A stretch of 64,000 nucleotides of DNA from Polyangiaceae bacterium. GTDB lineage: Bacteria; Myxococcota_A; Polyangia; Polyangiales; Polyangiaceae. Below are positions 31,587 to 40,248 of the stretch, one piece after another. Where the stretch lies: NCBI GenBank assembly GCA_013361525.1, contig JABFXY010000025.1:62001-126000 (forward strand), in the 5' to 3' direction. The position numbers were made by a program, and so were the translations under genes. Each line of letters starts with the position of its first letter. The stretch's first letter is position 1. Under the pieces are notes generated by a model, which was not told where the DNA came from, did not search any database, and was given only the letters and a program-made list of their open reading frames with translations.

Positions 31587-34313
31587 CTACAGGCTCAAAC
31601 CGGACGGGAGCCGCTCGCCGTAGAAGGCGGCGCGCTCCTGCTCCACGACCTCGACGATCTCGCGTACGGCACGCACGAGGCCGGGATCGGCGTTTTCGCG
31701 CTCGAGGCGCCGCGCGACCTCGTTCCTCACCGACTCCGAAACGTCGCGCGCGCGATCACCGGTGAAGCGCGCCATATCGCAAGCAGCGCGCGGAGCGGTC
31801 GCGAGATCGGCCCATTTGTCGCGGAGCAGATGGTCGATCCATTTCTCCACGACGACCGGGCTGACGACGTGGTGCAGGCTCGCGTACGCAGGGACGCGCG
31901 CACCGAGACGGCCGATCGCGGCCCACAACCTCGGGTCGCGCTTCGTCCACGTCCGCTCGAGGATCCAAGCACCGAGATCCGCGCGCCGCGGCGTGGGCAC
32001 GCGCTCGAGGTGGCCGAGCAGCTCGAGGATCTCGTAGTCGCTCGACTCCGGCTTGAAGCTCTTCGGCTTCTTCATTTTGAGCTCGCTCGGCGCGATGAAC
32101 GGATCGAGATCGTCGCGCATGCTCTGTTGCGTGCGCTCGTCGAGGCCGGCCGCGATGCGCCGGAAGCAGATGAAGAACTGCTGCCAGGTGCGCGCCTCTT
32201 TCTGGAAACCGATACGCTCCGAAAATATCGGCGCCATGGCCTTGCAGCGGGCCTCGTCGCCTGGGGCGCCGTAGCCGGGCCGCAAACAGAAGCCGACGAG
32301 CTGGAAGTACACGCGCTCGTGGTCCGCCGTCCGCTTGCGGCCTTTGACGTGACCGACCAGCCGATCCGCGAGCGCGCGCGTCGTATCCGCGCTCCACTCG
32401 TCGCGCTCGCCGAGCAGGCGCTCGAGCTCGCGCGGAAGGTTCTTCGCGTCGCGCGCTTCGCTCGTCGTGCCCTTTTCGTACACGCGCGAGATCGCTGCGA
32501 GCGCTTCGTCGATCGACTTCGCCGGGCGTTTGCTCGTCGGGCCGCGCGCGGGTTCGGCCGTCGCGCGCAGATCGAACGCGAGCCGGTGACGGCGTGGCTC
32601 CTGCGCCGCGGTCGTCTCCACACACGCGATCTCCAGCGTGCCGATGGGGGTCAGCTCCGCTTCGAGGACCACCTCCACCTCGCCGCGTGTCGTCGCGTCC
32701 GCGCTGACGGTCGTCGAGAGCGGTGGCAACGTCTCGAAGCGCTCGTCGTCGACGGAAACGATCGCCCCGGCCTCGATCGCGCCGACCTCGTCGGAGCAAT
32801 ACACCTCGAACCGCGCGGGTTTGCCCACGAGCAGCTTCAGCGGTGTCTGGGCGGCGCGCTGCCTGTGACCTTCTTCCGAGCCTTTCGGGACGGCACAAAC
32901 CGCGAGTGGTCGTCCGTCGCCGCCGCGACCCACCCCGAGGAAGTAGCTCTTCGCGGAGCCGCCGGTGATCCGCGGAGCGCGACCGCGCAATGCGAGCCCG
33001 AACACGACGGCGCCGACCGCGACGGCGGTGTCCGGATCGTACGCGTCGAGGACGATCGGCGGCTCCGCTTGCCACGACGCGACGCACTCGACGACGCGCG
33101 CCGCGATGTTCTCCGCGCGAAAGACGCCCCCGTTCAAGAGCAGCGCGTCTACGGGCGCGCCCTCCGGCAAGTGTCGTGAGACGAACGCGGCGATGTGCCT
33201 GGTCATCGCGACGTCGCGTTCGTACGGAAGGCCGAACGCGACCAGCGCGGTGCGCGTTCGCACGGGTCGGGCCGATCGCTCGACGATCGGCAAGAAGCCA
33301 TCGAGCACGACCTTGCTCGCCTCATCCCGACCGAGGCGCGTCGACTTCGTCGATCCGAGGAGCTGCGAGCCTCGGCCGAGCAGCGTGATCTTCACGTCCG
33401 CGGGCCCGTCTTTCGCGAACAGCGTCTCCTTCGCTCGGCGGCTCGCCATCGTGAGCTCTGCGAACTGCCGCGGATCGAGCTTCGTTTCGGGGGCGGTCGC
33501 GAGCCTGGGCTCGAGCGCGTGCGCGAGCGCGAGATCCATGTTGTCGCCCCCGAGGAGCAAGTGGCTGCCGACGGCGACGCGCCGGACGCGCGCGGTGTCG
33601 GGGTGCCTTGCGTCGGTCGGCGCGGACACCTCGAGCAGCGACAGATCCGTCGTGCCGCCGCCAACGTCGCACACCAGCACGTGAGCCGTCGCGCGCCCTC
33701 GCTCTTTCATCCACGAAAAGAGCGACCCGAGCCCGCGCTCGTGCATCGCCGCGTAGAACGCCGCCTGCGGCTCTTCGAGCAGGCGCACCACGAGCCCTGC
33801 GTCGCGCGCGGCCTCGAAGGTGAGCTCGCGCGCAACTTCGTCGAACGACGCCGGCACCGTGAGCACGACGTCCTGCTGATGAAGCGGCGCGTCCGGATGG
33901 TCCACGTCCCATGCTGTTCGTATGCGCCGGAGAATCCGCTCGGCCATCTCCACCGGAGAGAGCTTCGGTGCGTCCTCCACGCCCCACGGAAGGATTGGCG
34001 CTCGCTTGTCGACGCGCGGGTGGCACAGCCAACTCTTCGACGACGCGACCAGCCGCTGCGGGACCTCCGCGCCCCTGCGCTTTGCGGCCTCACCGAGGAT
34101 CCATTCGTCGCTCTCGCCGAGCGCCGGGTCGATCTCGATCTCACCGCTCTGCGCGGCGTAGGCGCACGACGCGAACAGCTCCAGCGCTTCGATCGTCGTC
34201 ACGGTCGCGCGCTGTCGGATCGGAACGACCTCGATCGGTCCATCGTCGCCGCGCGCCGTCGCGACGACGGTGTTCGAGGTGCCGAGGTCGATTCCGACGA
34301 TTCGACGCTTCAT
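31587..34313 (-). CDS. Hsp70-family protein with DUF3731-like C-terminus
   Basis: 908 residues. The actin-like ATPase domain has VGIDLGTSNTVVA (6-18), DVVLTVPASFDEVAREL, LLEEPQAAFYA, LVCDVGGGTTDLSL and HLLLGGDNMDLALA. Rather than the DnaK substrate-binding domain, the C-terminal 350 residues contain YFQLVGFCLRPGYGAPGDE and WQQFFICFRRIAAGLDE, which match the DUF3731 region known from large Hsp70-like proteins. Its start overlaps the upstream Hsp70 stop by 4 bp (ATGA). A specialised chaperone role with its partner genes is inferred. Confidence 0.9.
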   Translation of the reverse strand: MKRRIVGIDLGTSNTVVATARGDDGPIEVVPIRQRATVTTIEALELFASCAYAAQSGEIEIDPALGESDEWILGEAAKRRGAEVPQRLVASSKSWLCHPRVDKRAPILPWGVEDAPKLSPVEMAERILRRIRTAWDVDHPDAPLHQQDVVLTVPASFDEVARELTFEAARDAGLVVRLLEEPQAAFYAAMHERGLGSLFSWMKERGRATAHVLVCDVGGGTTDLSLLEVSAPTDARHPDTARVRRVAVGSHLLLGGDNMDLALAHALEPRLATAPETKLDPRQFAELTMASRRAKETLFAKDGPADVKITLLGRGSQLLGSTKSTRLGRDEASKVVLDGFLPIVERSARPVRTRTALVAFGLPYERDVAMTRHIAAFVSRHLPEGAPVDALLLNGGVFRAENIAARVVECVASWQAEPPIVLDAYDPDTAVAVGAVVFGLALRGRAPRITGGSAKSYFLGVGRGGDGRPLAVCAVPKGSEEGHRQRAAQTPLKLLVGKPARFEVYCSDEVGAIEAGAIVSVDDERFETLPPLSTTVSADATTRGEVEVVLEAELTPIGTLEIACVETTAAQEPRRHRLAFDLRATAEPARGPTSKRPAKSIDEALAAISRVYEKGTTSEARDAKNLPRELERLLGERDEWSADTTRALADRLVGHVKGRKRTADHERVYFQLVGFCLRPGYGAPGDEARCKAMAPIFSERIGFQKEARTWQQFFICFRRIAAGLDERTQQSMRDDLDPFIAPSELKMKKPKSFKPESSDYEILELLGHLERVPTPRRADLGAWILERTWTKRDPRLWAAIGRLGARVPAYASLHHVVSPVVVEKWIDHLLRDKWADLATAPRAACDMARFTGDRARDVSESVRNEVARRLERENADPGLVRAVREIVEVVEQERAAFYGERLPSGLSL

Positions 34314-36118
34314 TCGGCTGGCTGCTCGGCTCGCACGCTGAGCTCGATCTTCCAGCGCTCGTCGTCCTTCACCGGCTCGGTCGGGACCGCTTCGAGGAGC
34401 AACGTCCCGACGTCGGTGACGCTCGCTGCGAGCTTGATCGGAACGACGTCACCTTCCTGCCGGCCGACGGCAGGCAGCGTGATCTCGATGGGCGGAAGCT
34501 CTTCGATCTCGCTCTCCTTCCACGACTCGAGCTGAAGCCCCGGGGTGTCTTCGCGCCGCACGCTCGAGCCGAAGAAGCGGAAGCGCACCGGCTCGCCGAC
34601 GACCACGCCGAGCTCTTCGGGAAACTCGGTCGGCGCCGATCCTTCTTCCATTCCGAAGGGCGCGACGCACATCGCGACGATCGGCGGCTCGATCCCCGGC
34701 ACCGCGGGCACCGCGCTCTCGATGCCGACGTAATAAGCGCGCGCCGTTCCGCCGCGGATCCGAAGGCCTTTGCCCTTGCGAACCAAGCCGTAGTGCGCGG
34801 CGCCGATCGCGACGCCCAGATCGAGATCCGCTCCTTCGAGGACGCGCGGCTTCGGGTGCCCTTCTTCATCCATCCATGTGCCGAGGACGTCGACGAGCCG
34901 CTTTTGCAGCCGCGCGCTCTTCATCACGCCGCCGTTGAACAAGATCGCGGTCGGATGCAGCATCGAGCCCGTCTGCCCGCCCGCGCCTGCCTGTCGCGCG
35001 AGAAAGCCCGCGAGCTGGCGCGTCACGGCGGGATCTTGTGCGTAGGGCAAGCCGAGCTGCGTGAGGCCCGCGCGCGCGCGTGACACCGGGCGCGCCGACT
35101 TCGCGACGACGGGGAAAAAGCCTTCGATCAGCGTCCGCTCGATCTCCTCCTGCGTCACGTCGGCGCGGAGCGATCCGCCGACGAGCTGCGACCCACGCGC
35201 TGCGAGCGCGATCGGCGCCGTCGCGAGCGACGGATCCGCGAGCAGCCGTTCCTTCGCGGTCCGCGCTGCATACGTCAGCCCCGCGAGCTGCATGCGATCG
35301 ATCTCCTTGCCCGCCGCGACGAGCTTTTGCCGCGCGATGTGCGCGAGCGCGAGATCCATGTTGTCGCCGCCGAGCAAGATATGATCGCCGACCGCGATGC
35401 GCGTCAGCTCGAACGACCCTTCCGCCTCGCCCACCGCGATCGCGGAAAAATCGGTCGTTCCGCCTCCGACGTCGATCACCACGATGACGTCGCCGACGCG
35501 AAGATCGCTACGGAACGTCCCGTGCCGGCTCGCGATCCATGAATACAGCGCAGCCTGCGGCTCCTCGAGCAGTGTGAGGTTTTCGAGACCGGCGGCGAGC
35601 GCAGCCTCCACCGTGAGGTCGCGGGCGGCGGCATCGAACGACGCCGGCACGGTCAGCACGATGTCTTGGTCGCCGAGCGATTCGCCCGGAAATGCGTGCG
35701 CGTACGCCTCGCTGAGGTGATCGAGGTATCGGTACGAAGCCTCCACCGGGGAGATCGTCTCGATGTCTTCGGGCGCGCCCTGCGGCAAAAGCCCGGAGCG
35801 CCGATCGACGCCGGGGTGACAAAGCCAGCTCTTCGCCGAAGCGATCACCCGGCCGGGTGCCTCGACACCTCGCGCGCGCGCGAACTCACCGACGGCGAAC
35901 GTGCGCTCCTCGTCCCACGGAAGGGGCAGGGCCCCTTCGTTCGGTGTCCCGAAATAGAGGAATGAAGGGAGCAGATCCCGGCGCTCGAGCGAGCTCGGAC
36001 CGACGAGCTGCAGAAGCTCGACCTTCTTCGCGACAGCCCCTTCGGCGTCGAGCTCCGCGCGTGCGAGCGCGCAATGGGTCGTGCCCAGATCGATCCCCAC
36101 GACGGCGCGTGCGCTCAC
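34310..36118 (-). CDS. Hsp70-family protein
   Basis: 602 residues from GTG 36118 (VSARAVVGIDLGTTHCALA). ATPase motifs include DIVLTVPASFDAAARDL, LLEEPQAALYSWI, VVIDVGGGTTDFS and HILLGGDNMDLALAH, nearly parallel to those of the neighbour, so the two are paralogues. The C-terminal 180 residues form a beta-rich domain (VRFRFFGSSVRREDTPG and IPIKLAASVTDVG-like strands) without the lid. Overlaps the upstream DUF2760 gene by 4 bp (GTGA), which fixes the start. Confidence 0.92.
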   Translation of the reverse strand: MSARAVVGIDLGTTHCALARAELDAEGAVAKKVELLQLVGPSSLERRDLLPSFLYFGTPNEGALPLPWDEERTFAVGEFARARGVEAPGRVIASAKSWLCHPGVDRRSGLLPQGAPEDIETISPVEASYRYLDHLSEAYAHAFPGESLGDQDIVLTVPASFDAAARDLTVEAALAAGLENLTLLEEPQAALYSWIASRHGTFRSDLRVGDVIVVIDVGGGTTDFSAIAVGEAEGSFELTRIAVGDHILLGGDNMDLALAHIARQKLVAAGKEIDRMQLAGLTYAARTAKERLLADPSLATAPIALAARGSQLVGGSLRADVTQEEIERTLIEGFFPVVAKSARPVSRARAGLTQLGLPYAQDPAVTRQLAGFLARQAGAGGQTGSMLHPTAILFNGGVMKSARLQKRLVDVLGTWMDEEGHPKPRVLEGADLDLGVAIGAAHYGLVRKGKGLRIRGGTARAYYVGIESAVPAVPGIEPPIVAMCVAPFGMEEGSAPTEFPEELGVVVGEPVRFRFFGSSVRREDTPGLQLESWKESEIEELPPIEITLPAVGRQEGDVVPIKLAASVTDVGTLLLEAVPTEPVKDDERWKIELSVRAEQPAE

Positions 36119-36768
36119 AGCTCGACCTCCGCGCAATACAGCACTTCGTGAACGTGTCCCTTGGTCGGCTCGGGCAGCTTCACCGCTTTTGCGCGCCACC
36201 CCTTGTGGCGGAGCGTTCCTTTGACGGCCGACGACTCGGCTCGCACGTTGCCGGTCAGCTTGATTGCGTGGGCGTCGAAATCAGGTTCGAGCGTCACCGG
36301 GGTTCCTTCCTTGTCGGCCAAGATGGGAACGATCTCCACTCGCTCCCGCAAGGCTTTGCGACAACCTTCGTGCACCACGCGGGCAGCCGCTCCGACGTCT
36401 TGGTCGTCGAACGACGCGATATCTTGCTGCAAGAAATCGACGAAGCGACCCTCCGTCTGCAAGAGCGACAACATCGACAGCGCGCCCTGCGAACGCCCGT
36501 CGTTCAGGCCTGCGGTGCGACCCTCCTCGCGGACTTTTGCCTCGTCGACGCGCGCCTCACGCTCTCTCTGTTTCGTCTCGGAGGCCTTGGGCTTCGAAGG
36601 TGCCGGCTCCTGTTTGGGCATCCGCGCGGGCTCCAGCTCGGGCATCGCGTCGCGCACCGCCCACGCCCTACCTGCGAAAGACCCATCGAAGAGCACGCGG
36701 AAAAAACAAGCCCACGCGAACCAGAGCCTCGTGACGAAATCGGGAGGCGGCGCCTGCGGAACAGTCAC
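36115..36768 (-). CDS. DUF2760 protein, first gene of the Hsp70 operon
   Basis: 217 residues. An N-terminal hydrophobic patch (TRLWFAWACFFRVLFDG) is followed by a charged Lys/Glu linker, then the DUF2760 domain: ALSMLSLLQTEGRFVDFLQQDI, DDQDVGAAARVVHEGCRKAL and AVKGTLRHKGWRAKAVKLPE. I recall this family occurring next to paired Hsp70-like genes in other Proteobacteria, so a client or cofactor of these chaperones is likely. It starts the three-gene coupled operon. Confidence 0.88.
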   Translation of the reverse strand: MTVPQAPPPDFVTRLWFAWACFFRVLFDGSFAGRAWAVRDAMPELEPARMPKQEPAPSKPKASETKQREREARVDEAKVREEGRTAGLNDGRSQGALSMLSLLQTEGRFVDFLQQDIASFDDQDVGAAARVVHEGCRKALRERVEIVPILADKEGTPVTLEPDFDAHAIKLTGNVRAESSAVKGTLRHKGWRAKAVKLPEPTKGHVHEVLYCAEVEL

Positions 36769-37175
36769 GGCGCGGACCTAACAGGGCCCCACCTCGAAAA
36801 CAATCGACCGTTCTTTGCTGGGTTTCAGCGCGGGCGCACGACGGCGTTGGGGCCCGAAAGGGTGTGTTCGCGTCGCTCGCATGCATCCTCCGAAGCCGTC
36901 CGGTTGACCAGTCGTCACCGGGCACTCTGTTTCTCGTGCCCGCGGGGTGACCCCCGTGTGACGGGGCTCGCTTCGCTCGCCCCCGACCCCACGGGCACTA
37001 TTGGCTTCGTCACGCAGGCATGAAAGCCTCGAAAGCAAGAGCTTTCAGGTCTGAAAGCACGCGGCACGACGATGCACTGCCCAACTCCTCGAACTCACAT
37101 TCGCCATCAAGGTGGCATCGCGCGTGCTACCGCCGTTCTGGGCTATCCATGCTGTCGTCGGGGGGTTCTTCACTC
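36769..37175. other. 407-bp intergenic region with a palindromic element
   Basis: No convincing gene. It must hold divergent promoters for the DUF2760-Hsp70 operon (minus) and the following plus-strand genes, and contains the 63-bp palindrome described separately. The nearby string gaaagcctcgaaagcaagagctttc has a short ctttc/gaaag hairpin at about 37023-37047. Confidence 0.6.
36936..36998. repeat. 63-bp palindromic element with nested hairpin
   Basis: Outer arms gtgcccgcggggt (36936-36948) and accccacgggcac (36986-36998) pair at 12 of 13 positions. Inside, cgggg-ctcgcttcgctcgc-ccccg forms a second hairpin. The core tcgcttcgctcg is shared with the two 50-bp repeats at 19267 and 27873, pointing to a family of dispersed palindromic repeats. 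Confidence 0.75.
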
Positions 37176-37640
37176 ATGAGCGAGCTCGAATGCTTCCTAG
37201 AAGTCCAGGGGGCGACTGCGCGCGAGGCGGAAGAGGTTGCGTGTGCGCTCGCCGAAGAGCTCGAGGCGTGGGCGAAGGATGCGTCGTCGCCGGCGCGCGC
37301 TGCAGGTGCAGCTTCTTTGAGTGAGGAAGAGACGTCCGGTGCGCTCGAGCTCGCACGCGAGCTGCGCCTCCTCGGCTGGCTCGTCTCCGTCGATCTCGGC
37401 GCCGACTTCGCGAAGCTCATGGATCGACTCGAGGGGCTCGTCGCTCGGGCGACCGACGTCTTGATGCCCCCCGTCGACAACCTCGCGGAGTCCGGGCCCA
37501 GGCGCAAACACACGCCGCCCGCAGGCCTTTCGCTGGTGACGCTGTTCGGCGCCGAAGACGAAGAGCAGACCGTCGTCAAAAAGGCCAAGTGGGACACATC
37601 GCGAAGCACGAACCACGTGCTCAAGCGCGATCTCGAGTAG
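37176..37640 (+). CDS. Small acidic hypothetical protein
   Basis: 154 residues from ATG 37176 (MSELECFLEVQG); ATG 37149 is an alternative. Predicted helical N-terminal two thirds (AREAEEVACALAEELEAWAKD, LELARELRLLGWLVSV) followed by a polar tail ending STNHVLKRDLE. No motif recognised. It precedes the PFK-2/FBPase-2 gene by 50 bp on the same strand and may be co-transcribed. Confidence 0.65.
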   Translation: MSELECFLEVQGATAREAEEVACALAEELEAWAKDASSPARAAGAASLSEEETSGALELARELRLLGWLVSVDLGADFAKLMDRLEGLVARATDVLMPPVDNLAESGPRRKHTPPAGLSLVTLFGAEDEEQTVVKKAKWDTSRSTNHVLKRDLE

Positions 37641-37690
37641 GCGGACCGCCGGCGAGCGCTGAGTTAGGCTAGCGGCGCCCAAAGTCGCTC

Positions 37691-38920
37691 ATGCCTACGT
37701 TCGCCTCCAGTAACAATCAAAAGCTCGCGCTGGTCATGGTCGGCCTCCCGGCGCGCGGAAAGTCGTACATCGCGAGGAAGCTCGCGCGATACCTGCGCTG
37801 GCGCGGCATCGAGACGCGCGTCTGCAACGTCGGCATGTACCGGCGCGAGCTCGTCGGCGCACAAGTGAGCCACGACTTCTTCGATCCCAACAACCCCGAA
37901 GGCCTCGCGGACCGAATGCGCGTCGCGCGCCTCGCGCTCGACGACATGCTTCGCTGGCTCGAGCTGGGCGGCCAAATCGGCATTCTCGACGCGACGAACT
38001 CCACCCGAGAGCGACGCGCGTGGATCACCAAAGCGTGCGCCGAGCGCGGCGCGAAGGTCGTCTTCATCGAGACGATCTGCAACGACCACGCGGTCATCGA
38101 TCGCAACGTCCGCGAGACCAAGCTGCATTCGCCCGACTACGTCGGTGTCGAGCCGGACGCGGCCGTGCGCGACTTCCTCGCCCGCATTGCCCATTACGAA
38201 CGTGCCTATCAGACCGTCGAAGACGACGAGGGCATGTACGTCAAAGTCATCGACGAAGGAAAGAAGGTCATCGTCCACGAGATCGACGGCGACGTCCTCT
38301 CGCGCGTCGTCTTCTTCTTGATGAACCTCCGCACCAAACGCCGTCCACTGTGGCTCGTTCGTCACGGCGAGAGCATCTTCAACGTCGAAGATCGCATCGG
38401 CGGCGACAGCGAGCTTTCGCCCCGCGGGCATGCGTTTGCGCGCTCCCTCGCGGCGTTCATGCAGACGCGCCGCAACGACGAGCCAATCAGCGTGTGGACC
38501 AGCCAGCTGAAGCGGACGATCCAGACCGCGCAGAACCTCCGCGAGCAGCCCGTCTCGCACCGAGCGCTCGACGAGATCGACGCCGGCATCTGCGACGGCC
38601 TCACGTATTCGGAAGTCCGCCGGCGTTATCCCGACGAGTTCGCGGCGCGGTCCAAGGACAAGCTCAATTACCGGTACCCGCGCGGCGAGTCGTATGGCGA
38701 CGTCATTCAGCGGCTCGACCCGGTCATCATCGAAATCGAGCGCCACGAGCGCCCCATTCTCATCATCGGTCACCAGGGCATCCTGCGCGCGCTATACGCC
38801 TATCTGATGGATACACCGCCGCGCGAGTGTCCCCATTTGCCGATGCCTCTCCACACCGTCTTGGAGCTGACACCCAACGCCTACGGCTGCACGGAGCGGC
38901 GGTTTCCGCTCGCCTGCTGA
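37691..38920 (+). CDS. Bifunctional 6-phosphofructo-2-kinase / fructose-2,6-bisphosphatase
   Basis: 409 residues with the same two-domain order as animal PFKFB. The kinase half (about 10-215) has P-loop GLPARGKSYIARKLARYL, VGMYRREL, ILDATNSTRERR and SPDYVGVEPDAA. The phosphatase half (about 216-409) is a histidine phosphatase: LVRHGESIFNVEDRIGGDS with the phospho-accepting His, WTSQLKRTIQTAQ, LDEIDAGICDGLTY with the acid Glu, YRYPRGESYGDVIQRL, and IIGHQGILRA with the second His. It would make and break fructose-2,6-bisphosphate, a signal well known in eukaryotes but rare in bacteria. Its TGA overlaps the next ATG. Confidence 0.93.
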   Translation: MPTFASSNNQKLALVMVGLPARGKSYIARKLARYLRWRGIETRVCNVGMYRRELVGAQVSHDFFDPNNPEGLADRMRVARLALDDMLRWLELGGQIGILDATNSTRERRAWITKACAERGAKVVFIETICNDHAVIDRNVRETKLHSPDYVGVEPDAAVRDFLARIAHYERAYQTVEDDEGMYVKVIDEGKKVIVHEIDGDVLSRVVFFLMNLRTKRRPLWLVRHGESIFNVEDRIGGDSELSPRGHAFARSLAAFMQTRRNDEPISVWTSQLKRTIQTAQNLREQPVSHRALDEIDAGICDGLTYSEVRRRYPDEFAARSKDKLNYRYPRGESYGDVIQRLDPVIIEIERHERPILIIGHQGILRALYAYLMDTPPRECPHLPMPLHTVLELTPNAYGCTERRFPLAC

Positions 38921-40236
38921 TGGCTTCCGGCGACGACCGCGATCCGAAGAAACCTCCTCGCGCGCATCGCGAGCCGCCGAAGCTCGACATCTCGCAGGTG
39001 CGTCGCGACCGCGAAGAGGCGCGCGAATGGGCGCGCGGCGCAGCGCCCGCGCCGGAGGTCAAACCGGAAGCACCACCCGTCGCGCCGCCCGCGCCCGTCG
39101 CGCCGCCCGCACCCGTCGCGCCGCCTCCTGCCCCAGCGCCGGTCATTGCCGTGTCACCGCCCATTGCGACTGCGCCTCCCGTTGCAGCGCCAGTCGTCAT
39201 TGCGCCGGTCCCCGCGGCCCAGCCCGCTCTTGTCGCAGCACCCGTGGCGACCCCGGTCGGCTATCCGCCGTCACCAGAGCCGATCCGCCTTCCTTCGAGC
39301 CCGAATTCACCCGAAACACCCGCCAACGGCAACGGGTCGAAGCCGAAGATTACGTTTCAGCGATCGCAGCTCATCGTCGCCGGGCTGACGCTCTTCGCGA
39401 TTGGCGTTCCCACCTACCTCGCATTGAAGAGCCATGGTTTTCGCGAGGCCGGCGTCGGTGCGTTCGTCGCGACGGCGTTCGGGCTGGGTTCGCTCTTCGC
39501 GGCGAGCTCGCGCCTCCTGTTTTCGCAGCTCCGCCCGCGCGCCCTGGGGCTCGCCGCCCTCGCTGCGGGGCTCGGCGCGACAGGCCTTTTGGTCGCCGCT
39601 TCGTTCGGTCACTCCCTCCACGGTGACGCCGAGCAACTGCGCCAAAGCGACGTCGTCCTCGAGCCCGGAATGCGCGAATACCTCGCTGGCGAGTCGCAGC
39701 ACAGCGGACGCATCGCCGCGCTGATCGGACTCGTCACGCTGCCTGGGTTTCTCATTGGCATGCTCACGCTTCTCCTCGTCCTCGGCTCCCGTCGCATTGC
39801 GCTGACGAGCGCGAAGATGAAAGGTGAAAAGAGCGAGTCGGTCGCGCCGGTGTGGGTTGCGATAGCCCTCGCCTCGGGCACGTTCCTCGTCGGCTTCGTC
39901 CTCGACGTCTGGGCGATCTTTCGCTCGGTGGATCGCATTCCCAATCCACGCGAAGCGCGGCTCGTCGCGGTGAAAGAAGCCGTGGATCGCGGCGCGTGGC
40001 ACGCTGCGTGTGAGGATCTCGAAGTCGTGCTCGGTCGCGACTACGTCCCGCCGCCTCTCTTGGACGAGAAGCTGCCCGAGCACGTCGAGTATGCGCATCG
40101 ATGCGTGAACGTCGCGATCGACGATTTGCCTTCTGGGCGGCTCTGCGCGCCTGCCGCGGACAAGCTGGTGCTCACCGATACGGTGCGGGTCGCCAAAGCA
40201 AAAGACCGAGTGCAGGGGGCGTGTAAAGGGCGATAG
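38920..40236 (+). CDS. Proline/alanine-rich multi-pass membrane protein
   Basis: 438 residues. Starts in a TGATG overlap with the preceding gene. The N-terminal 130 residues are charged and then Pro/Ala-rich (VAPPAPVAPPAPVAPPPAP). Four or so hydrophobic segments follow: LIVAGLTLFAIGVPTYLAL, GVGAFVATAFGLGSLFAAS, ALGLAALAAGLGATGLLVAA, ALIGLVTLPGFLIGMLTLLLV, plus VAIALASGTFLVGFVLDVWA. A soluble C-terminus has two Cys. No transport signature found; coupling to the PFK-2/FBPase-2 gene is the only functional hint. Confidence 0.75.
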   Translation: MASGDDRDPKKPPRAHREPPKLDISQVRRDREEAREWARGAAPAPEVKPEAPPVAPPAPVAPPAPVAPPPAPAPVIAVSPPIATAPPVAAPVVIAPVPAAQPALVAAPVATPVGYPPSPEPIRLPSSPNSPETPANGNGSKPKITFQRSQLIVAGLTLFAIGVPTYLALKSHGFREAGVGAFVATAFGLGSLFAASSRLLFSQLRPRALGLAALAAGLGATGLLVAASFGHSLHGDAEQLRQSDVVLEPGMREYLAGESQHSGRIAALIGLVTLPGFLIGMLTLLLVLGSRRIALTSAKMKGEKSESVAPVWVAIALASGTFLVGFVLDVWAIFRSVDRIPNPREARLVAVKEAVDRGAWHAACEDLEVVLGRDYVPPPLLDEKLPEHVEYAHRCVNVAIDDLPSGRLCAPAADKLVLTDTVRVAKAKDRVQGACKGR

Positions 40237-40248
40237 CCTCGGTGTCCG

